Origin: Cercophora sp. LCS_1
Lineage: Eukaryota > Ascomycota > Sordariomycetes > Sordariales > Lasiosphaeriaceae
Direction: 5' to 3'
Length of the DNA stretch: 64,000 nt
NCBI GenBank assembly: GCA_036250225.1
Contig: JAPZLL010000003.1
Location: forward strand, 1,364,001 to 1,428,000
Of the stretch, positions 9,898 to 19,494 are shown one piece after another. A program made the position numbers and the translations under genes. The first letter of the stretch is position 1. Every line of letters begins with the position of its first letter. Under the pieces are notes generated by a model. It ran no database searches. It saw only the letters and a program-made list of their open reading frames with translations, and was not told the origin of the DNA.

Positions 9898-12013
9898 ATG
9901 TCGTGGCGCAACCAAGGGATTACCGGATCCAACAACATCCCTCTGGGAAAGGCTCGTCGTTTCGGCAGCGAAGCCGCTGATGAGGAGAGGAGCGCTGTCT
10001 CGTCGCCTAGCACCTTCTCCAATGGTGATCGTGGCGACCGTGATGTGAAGCGGGGTCGTAGCCCAGAAAGTACGGATCAAGTCTTTTCATAGTTGACGCA
10101 TATGCTGACCTGTCTAACAGGAGCCGACGACGGTCCGAGGCGTCGCAAGAAGCGAAACAGATGGGGCGACGCGACCGAGAACAAGGCTGCAGGACTTATG
10201 GGCCTACCAACTGCCATCGTCGCCAACATGACCAGCGAGCAGCTCGAAGCTTACACTCTTCACCTTCGCATCGAGGAGATCACTCAGAAGCTGAAGATCG
10301 ACGATGTCGTCCCTGCCGATGGAGACAGGTATGTGCCTTTGATCCGCCCAATGTTAACGCTGTTCTGACGTGTGTTTTAGATCGCCCTCCCCGGCCCCCC
10401 AATATGATAATCACGGACGACGTGTCAACACCAGAGAATACCGCTATCGCAAACGTCTCGAGGATGAGCGTCACAAGTTGATTGAAAAGGCCATGAAGAC
10501 GATTCCCAACTACCATCCTCCCCAGGATTACCGTCGCCCAACCAAGACCCAGGAAAAGGTCTACGTGCCAGTCAATGACTATCCGGAAATTAACTTCAGT
10601 ATGATTGCTAACCCTCTAACCCTTCTAACCTCCTCCTTTCCCCTCCCCATTTGGAACTTTGCCAGGTATCAGCCCTGCATCCTGCTGCGATGCTGTGCCC
10701 TGCAGGCTGGTCCTGTGGAATTCTAACCCAACCGCTGTCTCTTTTTAAAATTCAGACTACTAACACTTAGCTCTCCTCATTAAAGTTGGACTACTCATCG
10801 GACCCCGTGGTAACACACTCAAGAAAATGGAATCAGAATCCGGAGCCAAAATCGCCATCCGCGGAAAGGGCTCCGTCAAGGAAGGAAAGGGCCGGTCAGA
10901 CGCTGCTCATTCCAGCAACCAGGAAGAAGATCTTCACTGCTTGATCATGGCCGACACCGAGGAGAAGGTTAACAAAGCCAAGAAGCTGATCCACAATATT
11001 ATTGAGACAGTAAGCACCAACCTCCGCTACCATCTCCCATTTCTAACTTTTTTTTTTTGCTTAGGCTGCCTCTATCCCCGAAGGTCAGAACGAGCTCAAG
11101 CGCAACCAGCTTCGCGAGCTAGCCGCTTTGAACGGCACGTTGCGTGATGACGAGAATCAGGCTTGCCAGAACTGTGGCCAAATTGGCCATCGCAAGTACG
11201 ACTGCCCTGAGAAGCAGAATTTCACCGCCAACATTATCTGCCGTGTTTGCGGCAATGCTGGCCACATGGCTCGCGATTGTCCGGACAGGCAGAGAGGTGC
11301 CAGCTGGCGGAATGATGGCCCCATGCGTCCTGCTGCAGGCCGTATTGGCGGCGGCGATAACACTGTCGACCGCGAATACGAGGTATGTTTTGTCAACGTG
11401 GTTTTCAAACGCATTGCTAACTTTGTCCCAGCAACTCATGCAGGAACTTGGAGGCACTGGTGCAGCCCCTGCTCGCATCGAGGCCGGACCGGGATCGTAC
11501 AACGGCGGTGGAGGCGGAGGTGGCGACGCCCGACCCTGGCAACGTGGCCCGACAGGAGGACCTGCCCCTTGGCGCAGCCGCAACGCTGATCGCGACAACG
11601 AAGGAGGCGGCGGCGGTGGCCCCGCCCCGTGGGCTCGCGACCGTGGTGATCGTGACCGTGGTGGCCGTAACGGCGATCATCGCGATGGGGGAGACAGCTA
11701 CTATGGCGGCGGAAACCCCTATGGTGGCAGTGCAGCACCTCCCGGAGCAGCTCCATGGCATCAAGCCCCCCCTGCTCCGCCTGCCTACCCTGGTGGCTTC
11801 GCTGGCTATGGCGCGTATGGCGCCCCTCCTGGAATGAGCGGTCCGCCTCCTGGCTTGCCTCCCCCGCCTCCCGGTGCTCCCCCGGGTCTCCCTGGTGGCC
11901 TTAACGCACTCATCCAGCAGTATGCTAATGCTGTACCCCCGCCTCCCCCTCCGTCGGGAGAAGCCCCGCCTCCTCCGCCGATGGATGCTCCCCCACCGCC
12001 TCCGGGTGCTTAA
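9898..12013 (+). CDS. Branchpoint-bridging protein BBP / splicing factor SF1
   Basis: A nuclear splicing factor that binds the intron branchpoint (UACUAAC) and bridges to U2AF and U1 in the commitment complex. There are six exons: 9898-10069, 10121-10328, 10381-10598, 10786-11009, 11065-11382 and 11432-12013; 573 aa. Visible elements in order are a U2AF-ligand motif (RRKKRNRWGD), an SF1 helix hairpin (MTSEQLEAYTLHLRIEEITQ), the SPSP motif that in SF1 is phosphorylated, the NTREYRYRKRLEDERH segment, and a KH domain with core INFIGLLIGPRGNTLKKME followed by a QUA2-like helix. Two CCHC zinc knuckles follow (CQNCGQIGHRKYDC and CRVCGNAGHMARDC), then a Gly/Arg-rich stretch and a long Pro-rich C-terminus. 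Intron 3 (187 nt) splits the KH core and is unusual: it has five CTAAC motifs and an internal AG|GT. The other introns are 49-55 nt. Confidence 0.96.
10599..10785 (+). other. Long KH-domain intron of BBP with clustered branch-site motifs
   Basis: Donor GTATGA at 10599 and acceptor TTAAAG ending at 10785. CTAAC occurs at 10608-10612, 10616-10620, 10625-10629 and 10723-10727, and a full TACTAAC at 10758-10764. A pyrimidine tract leads to GCCAG at 10661-10665, directly followed by GTATCA at 10666, so a complete 3' site abuts a 5' site. Acceptor-like AGs also lie at 10705, 10755 and 10770. The 10785 acceptor is chosen because it restores the conserved INFIGLLIGPRG core. Confidence 0.8.
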
Positions 12014-12849
12014 TCACCCCAACAGGCCGGCGAGAATGATATTGGACAGGGAGAACATTACTGACCGATAGCGTTTTGTGTTGACTAATCAGGCATTGTT
12101 TGTGTGCGGTTCGATGTATATCCAAGTTGGAAGGAGCCCTGTTGCTTCTAGGGTGGAAGCTTTGGCACTAACTTGCACCGATAGTAAGCCGCTGTGCTTT
12201 CGAGTCTAGAAGTCTAGAAATGGAAACATGCAGTAGCGCCCCTTGATTTTCTGCTTGTTACAATCGTGCTTTGCTTGGTTGTGCTGTCCGTATTTTGTGT
12301 CTGTGACCCAGGTCAACACTTCCCGTCTGAAAGCCGAAAGCCCTGCTGTTCAACGCCGCAAAGCGTTATGGCCAGCGTGCCCCCGCCATTGCGGTTCATT
12401 CAAATGCGCTCGAAAGCGGGCCCTCGGTGACATCACGTTACAGGAGCTTGGACCCTCAGAACCCTGAAGGCCGCTCTCGCCCTCACTCACCCTCGACATA
12501 TCCCAGTCCTCCTGCTTCCTGCTTGTGCTTCAAGGTCGTCCTCGCCTCTCCAACGGTTCTGCCGTTCGGCGTCCCCTCTCTCGACTGACAGCAGCAGGCG
12601 CTTGTTTGGTTGCGATCGGAAACCGTCCCGCGATCCGCTCTTCCCCGCAGACGCGTCCTGCTCTCCTTTTTGTCTCCGCTTGTCCATGGGGTTGCCCGTC
12701 TAGCCCTCTGTTCGTCACGATCATTCTCGGGGACTTCACATTGCATCCCTGTTTTTCATGTCATCGGATCATTTCCTACCTTTCTAGCTGAGCACAGTTG
12801 GTTGTGCCGCTGTTGAATTGAACCCGCCTTGGCACTGGACTTTGCGACG
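12014..12849. other. Intergenic: BBP 3' end and protease promoter
   Basis: Holds the 3' region of BBP and the upstream region of the vacuolar protease. The segment from about 12480 to 12790 is rich in pyrimidines on the plus strand, as often seen in fungal leaders. No coding sequence is supported. A frame that seems to start at 12829 begins with TTG, not ATG. Confidence 0.5.
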
Positions 12850-15800
12850 ATGTTGAATCCCATCGCGTTCCGGCCAGGTCCGGTCACCTTTTGGACCACC
12901 CTCGTCTATCTGGCCCTGTTGATTCCAATCATTATCATCAACGAGGAGCCTCCTTCGGCACCGGATCAATCGCCATACGATAGCGTCAATTTAACCCAAG
13001 CATGGCTCGACCTTACCACCATAACCAGGGCACACCACCCATACAACAGCCATGCCAACGATGAGGTCCGCAAGTTCCTTCTCCAAAGAGTCGAATCAAT
13101 CTTGGATCACAGTGGTGCTTCCTGGACGACGGATGGGTACAACCATTCCCTCTTCAGCATGTTGCGACAGTTTTAGCTGACACAATAATAGGACGAAGTC
13201 AGCATTTGATAATTCAAATTATGCTGTAACTGTCTTTGATGACATGACTTCGAATGTGACTTTTCTGATGGGTTCGGGTATTGGAGGCGCTCATACCGGC
13301 AACGAGCCTTCCGTCGGGATTGGCGCTTACTTCGAAGGCACCAACGTCATCGTGTACATCAGAGGCAAAAGTGATGATGCTGGGGGTTGGTGGCGTGCCG
13401 ATGCTCTCCATGGTTCCAGGCGCAACGAAAAGGGGCTCGCGCTGGTAAACGCTCACTACGACTCGTAAGCCACCCTGCACATGTTTAGGAACGGATATTG
13501 ACAACCTGCATAGTGTCTCGACGGGCTTCGGCGCGACAGATGACGGTATGGGCGTGGTCACCTGCCTCCAAGTCATTCAGCACTTCGCCAATCCCAGCAA
13601 CCAACCGGAACGCGGAATCGTTGTGGTGATGAACAACGGCGAGGAAGACTACCTCTACGGAGCGAGGGCTCTCGGGCAAAGTCCCCTCAATCCTTTCATC
13701 CACACGTTCCTCAACCTTGAGGGCGCAGGAGCTGGAGGCCGAGCTCTGCTGTTCAGAAGCACCGACAAGGAGGTAACCGCTGCTTATGCAAAGACCACGG
13801 ACCCCTTTGGAACCGTGATCGGGTCTGACGCGTTTGGCCTTGGTTTCATTAAGAGTGGGACTGATTACTCTGTTCTCTACGATATTTATGGTCAGCGAGG
13901 ACTTGACTTGGCATTCTTCAGGCCCCGGGCACGGTACCACACAAATCAGGACGATGCTAGCCACACGTCCAAGAACAGCCTCTGGCATATGCTTTCCGCT
14001 GCGATCCATACCACCCGGTCTCTATCCGGTGACACAGGCACTACCTTCACGGGCCCCCGTTCCGATGGAGCCCGTGGCAAGGTCGCCAACGGCAGTCCCA
14101 GCGATGGTGTGTGGTTTGATCTTTTCGGCAAGAGTTTGGTCCTTTTCGGTCTCCGAGGCATGTTCGCTTGGTCGCTCACGGTGCTGGTTGCCACGCCACT
14201 GATTCTCATTGTCGTCACCTATATCCTTCGGAAACTGGACAAGTACTACTTTTTTGCCTCGAATGTCAGGACCTGTGATCAGCCTGACTACGAGTATGTC
14301 CCAGCTGGTGGCTGGAAAGGATTTTTCCGGTTCCCCTTTGCGCTGACCGTGGCCGGAGGCTTGACGGCGGGTACAGCTCTTCTATTTAAGAAGGTGAACC
14401 CGTTTATTATCTACAGCTCCCCGTATTCAGTGTAAGTGATGTGAGTTATATCTGGAAACTCAGCTAACGAACTGCAAGTTGGGCCACGACGATCTCCCTG
14501 TTTTATTTTTCCTTCTGGGCCATCATGAGAGGCGCGAACTTCGCTCGTCCGAGCGCGCTCCACCGTGGCTACACCATAATCTGGCTCTTTGCCTTGGGAT
14601 GGGCCACCCTTGTTGCAGTCACCGTTGCCGAAGACCGCCTCAAAATCGGCGCGGGCTACATATTTGTTTTCCTCCAGTCGGCTGTTTTCCTGACCGCCTT
14701 CATCTCACTCCTTGAATTGTTCTCGTTGCAGAAGAAGACAGCCTGGGGGATGCAGATCCGTGAAGATCACGAAGCCCGGGACCTATTTCATGTATTGCCC
14801 CATACCTCAGACACCCCTAGCCAGCTACCCGCCATTCCTCGTCACGAGTCCCTGAAAGCCCCTACAGCCAGAGACTCCGATGCCACTGCCTCCGCAACAT
14901 CCGGACCCCCTGGAGCCTACCAGGAAGGAGACGGTGAGACGGAACAAGATGAGCCAACAGAGAGGACGCCACTCGTGGGTGGTAATGCCACAAGCGGCCA
15001 CATCCGGACCACCTTTGCGACAACCTACCGTCGATCTATTTCGGCCCTGGTGAACAAGGCTCGACGGTATGAAGAAGACGGGGAGCCGTATGAGTACGAG
15101 CAGTCGTGGTCTGGCCATCTGCCATCCTGGGCGTGGTTCTTTCAGTTTCTCCTCCTTGGTCCCTTCAGCATAATTCTCGCTGCACAGACAGGTCTGATGC
15201 TCACCGATGCTGTCCACCAAACCGGCGCAGACGGCAGCAACCTCTTGCTTCCTTATCTGATCGTTTTCTTCTTCACCGTTTTGTTGCTTCTGCCTCTCAC
15301 TCCCTTCATCCACCGCGTCACTCACCATATACCCGTGTTTCTTCTCGTCGTCTTCGTGGCGACCTTAATCTACAACCTTGCAGCTTTCCCCTTCTCGGAA
15401 AACAACCGGTACAAAACCTTCTTCATCCAAAGGATCAGCCTTGACACCGCAGATAACACGGTATGCTATACTGGCGTTGAGGAATACATCCGCCCCATCA
15501 TTGCCGAGATGCCGTCTGCTTCTGGCCGAGTAGTCTCCTGTGGCAAGGGCCTTCGCGCAGGACTTGAAGAGTGTTGCTATGACGGATCAGCCGTGGCGCC
15601 ACGCCTCGCCGATGACTTGCCAGATGGCGTACCTCCTGAAAACAGCTACGCCGACCTCGTGTGGATCAATGTCACGCGCGGCGACGGTAACACGGCACAA
15701 CTTGAGATCGGTGCCAAGAATACCAAGGCTTGCTTCTTGAAGTTAGAGAAACCAGTCTCCGGGTTCAGCGTCGACGGAGGCACCGGATGGGACGATCGGT

Positions 15801-16129
15801 TCGGGCAGTTTCCGGAGGGTGGAGTCAACCATATCAAACTTTGGCATCGTAACTGGGACCAGCCGTGGGTTGTCAATCTCGAGTGGAAAGATGACAAAGC
15901 CCAAGTTTCGGATCCCAACGTCACCATCGGGGCCCATCCCTTCGGAGGTGGAGATCTCGAACAGCGAGACTCAGGCTTAGATGGCACTGTTGTCTGTGCG
16001 TGGAGTGATGCCAACGCTCCAGGTACGATCCCAGCTCTCGATGAGGCCCTCAAGTTCTCTCCGAGATGGACAGCCATTACGAAGACGTCTGAGGGCTTGG
16101 TTGAGGGTAGAAAGGCATTCAAGGTGTGA
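12850..16129 (+). CDS. Vacuolar membrane protease, M28 family (PFF1-like)
   Basis: A multi-pass membrane metallopeptidase of the vacuole, related to S. cerevisiae Pff1. Exons are 12850-13136, 13192-13464, 13514-14431 and 14479-16129; 1042 aa, about the family length. An N-terminal membrane anchor (VTFWTTLVYLALLIPIIII) precedes the peptidase domain. Zinc-site motifs follow the M28 pattern: NAHYDSV (His), GATDDGMG (bridging Asp), NNGEEDYLYG (catalytic Glu pair), FLNLEGAGAGGR, and RYHTNQDD (His). Further hydrophobic segments lie around residues 360-480 (for example GMFAWSLTVLVATPLILIVV) and 600-780, separated by a charged cytosolic loop rich in Ser/Thr. The C-terminal third is a soluble luminal-type domain with Cys pairs. 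The start at 12850 is the first ATG in frame. BBP lies upstream on the same strand but is transcribed separately. Confidence 0.92.
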
Positions 16130-17168
16130 ATGCAACTTATCCCGCCACTGAGCTCTGTCATGCATGCATTTGGCAGTTAGTCTGTGGTGAGAGGGCTGAG
16201 CTTCTGAGGTTTTACCTCTTCAGCATTATATGTACTTGATTCTCGCTCGAGGAGGATAGCGGAACACCGAATTATCGACGGTGTTGGGAGATGTTACCTC
16301 GACCTCACGGCAGGTTCATAGTGGGAAGTAGTTTGACGGGCATGGAGAGAGAACACGTTGATCCAGAGTGGACGAGTCGCAGTTGTCTAATACCTAATAC
16401 CACTCGATCCTGGTGCTTTGCGTTGTCTGCCAGACGTTTCCACGTCCACAACTAGTTCAAACCAGTGCTGTCCATATTCGACACCGTAAGGTTGGGGAGT
16501 GTGACAAGTTGGTGACGTCTCAGGGCAAGGTAAGATGAAAACATACGTCTAACCCAAAGGCGGGTAAACCACCGAGTACTTGTAAAACCCGGACCATTAG
16601 CTGAAGGGGCACAACGTCGGGATTGTCGTGTCAACATTTCGAAATCCTGTGTCGGTCTGATCTAACTCCGGCCACCCGTGCACGAAGTAACCGTGGGCCA
16701 CATCATACGAAACGTGCTAGGACGTTGCGAGTGGAATGAGGTGTCTGCTCCGCCTGCCGGCCTTGGAGATCGTCCCAGCTCGGCATACATCCATGCCAGC
16801 GGAACATACACTCGACGCGTGTCCCTACGTGACACTCGCGATGTTTTCGGGGCTGAGTTGTGGGCAAGGAGGCCGAGCATGCTCATACCTTCCATCTTTG
16901 GTGGATACGGGAGCCCAAGATGCCCAGCTAACACATGCTCCTTCTTCTAATGGAGGCCAGTAAAGTATGTGATACTTGGCACCATATGCCTGTTGAGGCC
17001 CGCGGAGCATGTGCTCAGACATCTCGTCGTCTTGCCACCGACTCGGCCCGTTTCCACCCTCCTTCAACGTAGCCACTTTTCCTGTCTCATAACACGACGT
17101 TCACACAACTCAGTCTCCTTGACAAAGCTATCTTGACCATCCCTACGTAGATACCCAAGGTAGCCAGG
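16130..17168. other. Intergenic, no supported gene
   Basis: About 1 kb between the vacuolar protease and the small secreted protein gene. Overlapping short frames exist on both strands, but none has a recognisable family or splice-consistent structure. The right end serves as the promoter of the secreted-protein gene. Confidence 0.5.
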
Positions 17169-17853
17169 ATGCATCCCTTCCTCTCCCTCCTCCTGGCGTT
17201 AGCCTTGGCCAGTCTCACCGCAGCCATGCCCACCAAGCCGACTTCTACAACCGATGTGCCCGGCTCTGCATGCACCAGTGGCGTCCCTGCAACGAGCCAA
17301 GAGGGTGATAAGGATGGTTTCCCCATTGATGATTATACCATGGTCACGCCGGCCTCTTCGAATATGACGTGGTATGCTGTCGGGGAGGAGTGGCATTCTG
17401 GGCATTATGTGTCTGGTCCTCATGTAAGTGGTAGTGGGATTCGATTTGGGGGGGGAGGGGGGGCGGCTTCTGATGAGGTAGTATATTGGGGCGAGCCATG
17501 ATTCTGCGCCGTATGCTCCGTTCAAGTGTCAGTGGACTTGTAATGTGGAGGAAAGGTGTAATTCTTTTGTTGCTTCGTTTAGTAAGTGGTTGATCTCTTG
17601 TTGTGGTGTCTGGGGGCTGGAAGTTATGTGGTGATGAGATGGACTGATGTGTGCTGTGCAGCGAATATCAACACTGAGGAGGAGCCTGCGGGATGCGTTT
17701 TGTATGATGCTGTGTGAGTGACTCTATCGCTAATGGGCTGAGAAGCGAACTACTGACCAGAACAGAACGGATTCGTCTGTGTTTGTAGGCTCGAATGATA
17801 CCATTGGCGGAGGCGGTTTCGATCATCTCTGCCCATCTTCTACCTCCACCTGA
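17169..17853 (+). CDS. Small secreted cysteine-containing protein
   Basis: Function unknown. I assembled it from four exons, 17169-17423, 17482-17581, 17662-17713 and 17766-17853, which give 164 aa with consistent phases. A signal peptide is clear (MHPFLSLLLALALASLTAAM, cleavage near residue 20). The mature chain has six cysteines: one near the N-terminus (PGSACTSG), the cluster CQWTCNVEERC with NSFVASF after it, GCVLYDAV, and HLCPSS near the end. The pattern C-x3-C-x6-C followed by Phe and a later C-x-x-Y resembles PAN/apple-like segments in fungal secreted proteins, but this is a resemblance only. N-glycosylation sequons (NMT, NDT) are visible. The first intron holds a run of Gs broken by one A. 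The splice choice at the last acceptor (17765) is preferred because the alternative at 17760 gives an early stop. Candidate effector or surface protein; expression is unproven. Confidence 0.62.
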
Positions 17854-18241
17854 AGCGAGATGGGATTCCCTTCGGCGCTTGCCCCTCCCTGGTGGGTGAA
17901 AACAGCGGTTTAGTGTGTAGCGTCTGTAGAAGAGCTATTGATTCCACTCTTGCAGGAAAGTATTTGATACTGAGCCAGATGAGCTAGTTGTGGGAATATG
18001 TCCTCGAGGAAAGGGGCGTGCGAGGCCGAAGGTAGTCAAGATATGGAAGTCTGACCATGAATCAATGTCTCACCCTCGAATGGCCAGCAAGGTGTACGGC
18101 ATAGAATGGCACCCATTCCACAAAGAGACTTTGTCAAATTAACCCATCAGTCCATGCCCCCAAAACACTTTTTTTACCCTGGGTATCTCGCGCCAAACGC
18201 CATATCCAACTAAAACCCATTGAATGCACCCAAATCGCGCC
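17854..18241. other. Convergent 3' intergenic region
   Basis: About 390 bp between the secreted-protein gene and med11, which converge. No gene or repeat is seen. Confidence 0.5.
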
Positions 18242-18920
18242 CTACTCTTGCATCATCTCGCTCATATCGACTCCTCCAAGCTCCGCCCCAGTTAAACGCG
18301 CCGTCGTTGTCGCCCACAGTTCTCTCTCCATATCCCTCTCCACCGTACTGCTCGCCATGTTCAACTGTCCCACATCCAAAGACCCATAGCGCCCAATCCC
18401 GTCGGGTTCCAACCTCGCGACAATCTCTTTTGCCCTCCCTGTGTTTCCTTCCGCACCTGCGGCGCCCGCGGCGCCCGTTCCTGCTGTTGCTCCACCAGCT
18501 TCAGTACCGGGGGCCGCTTCGCCCGCGTTTCGCAGCGTGATGATACCCGCTTCTTCGAGCGCGTAGATGTGGCGCTTGAGGTGCTTGTCGATGCGATCGA
18601 GCGTGTTGAGAAAGTCTGATTGGATGGCTTTGAAATTGGCGAGTGAGGCCTCGCCAGAGTCACCGTCGTCGGATGGGGGAGAGCCACCAAAGTTGAAGGT
18701 GGGTGGGGGGGTGGGCGCTGGAGGGTTTGCGATCGCGCGCAGGGCGGAGGAGGTTTGTTGGAGAAGGAGGGCAATGTCCTATATGTTGAGTTAGAGCTTG
18801 GGATCGTTGGGACAGGGCAGGGGAATGGACTTTGTCTATTTCAGAGAGCTGTTGGATGCGCTCCGCTGTTGTGAAGGGAGTGTGGATGTCGATGGGCGGG
18901 TTTGGTTGTAGTTGGTCCAT
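18242..18920 (-). CDS. med11: Mediator complex subunit 11
   Basis: A head-module subunit of Mediator, which links transcription factors to RNA polymerase II in the nucleus. Exons on the minus strand are 18920-18831 and 18778-18242 (intron 52 nt), giving 208 aa. The splice joins ERIQQLSEIDK to DIALLLQQTSSALRAI, the typical Med11 N-terminal helix. A second helix, ASLANFKAIQSDFLNTLDRI followed by KHLKRHIYALEEAGI, matches the rest of the Med11 four-helix region. An Ala/Gly-rich insert (about residues 120-145) and a C-terminal tail make it longer than the yeast protein, as often in filamentous fungi. The main exon has no ATG near its start, so it is easily missed in frame-based searches. It is head to head with TAF5. 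Confidence 0.88.
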
Positions 18921-19494
18921 TGTGGTGGCTCCTTTGCGGATAGTTGTTTGGTGAGGAAGGTTTGTTTGTGGAAAACTTTTTATGGTATGTATGCGCGGAG
19001 CGACAATGGCTTCGATGATGGATGTTTGTTCAAGATCAAATTCACACAAAAAGTGACGGGAATGGAGCTCTCTTTCCCCACCGAAGGCGCTGGATGAGGA
19101 ACCCGCTGCGGGGAGGGCCCTGGCTGTTGCAGGGGTCGCACGGATCATACAGCCAGGATTGTCTGCGGGTGCTCACTCGACGGAAAATGCCGAGCAACGA
19201 CAACGCTCATCGCATTCATTCATCACTTGGGCGTGTTGAGCCTCACTCTCATCTGTATCATCAAAATATTTGTTTCCGAGTATTTCTCCTACCACCCCAT
19301 CTGAGTTGCTAGCACAGCTACATCGGATACGAACGCGCATATACTTCAAAACCCCGTGTCAGGACTGGCATTCATTTGGCTTTATGGGAGACCGACGCGA
19401 GAGGTAGTCCGGTGCCATTCTCACCAAACTGTGAGAGACCTGGTCAACGAGATCAATCAGTGTATACATCCCCAGTCATTATATTCGAACTGTC
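18921..19494. promoter_or_regulatory. Bidirectional promoter region med11 / TAF5
   Basis: 574 bp separate the two start codons, so both genes must be driven from this interval. I see no clear TATA box on either strand and no coding sequence. Confidence 0.6.

Noticed and set aside
12829..12849. Upstream extension of the vacuolar protease
   Set aside because: The codon at 12829 is TTG. The first ATG in frame is 12850, which also gives the usual N-terminus before the membrane segment.
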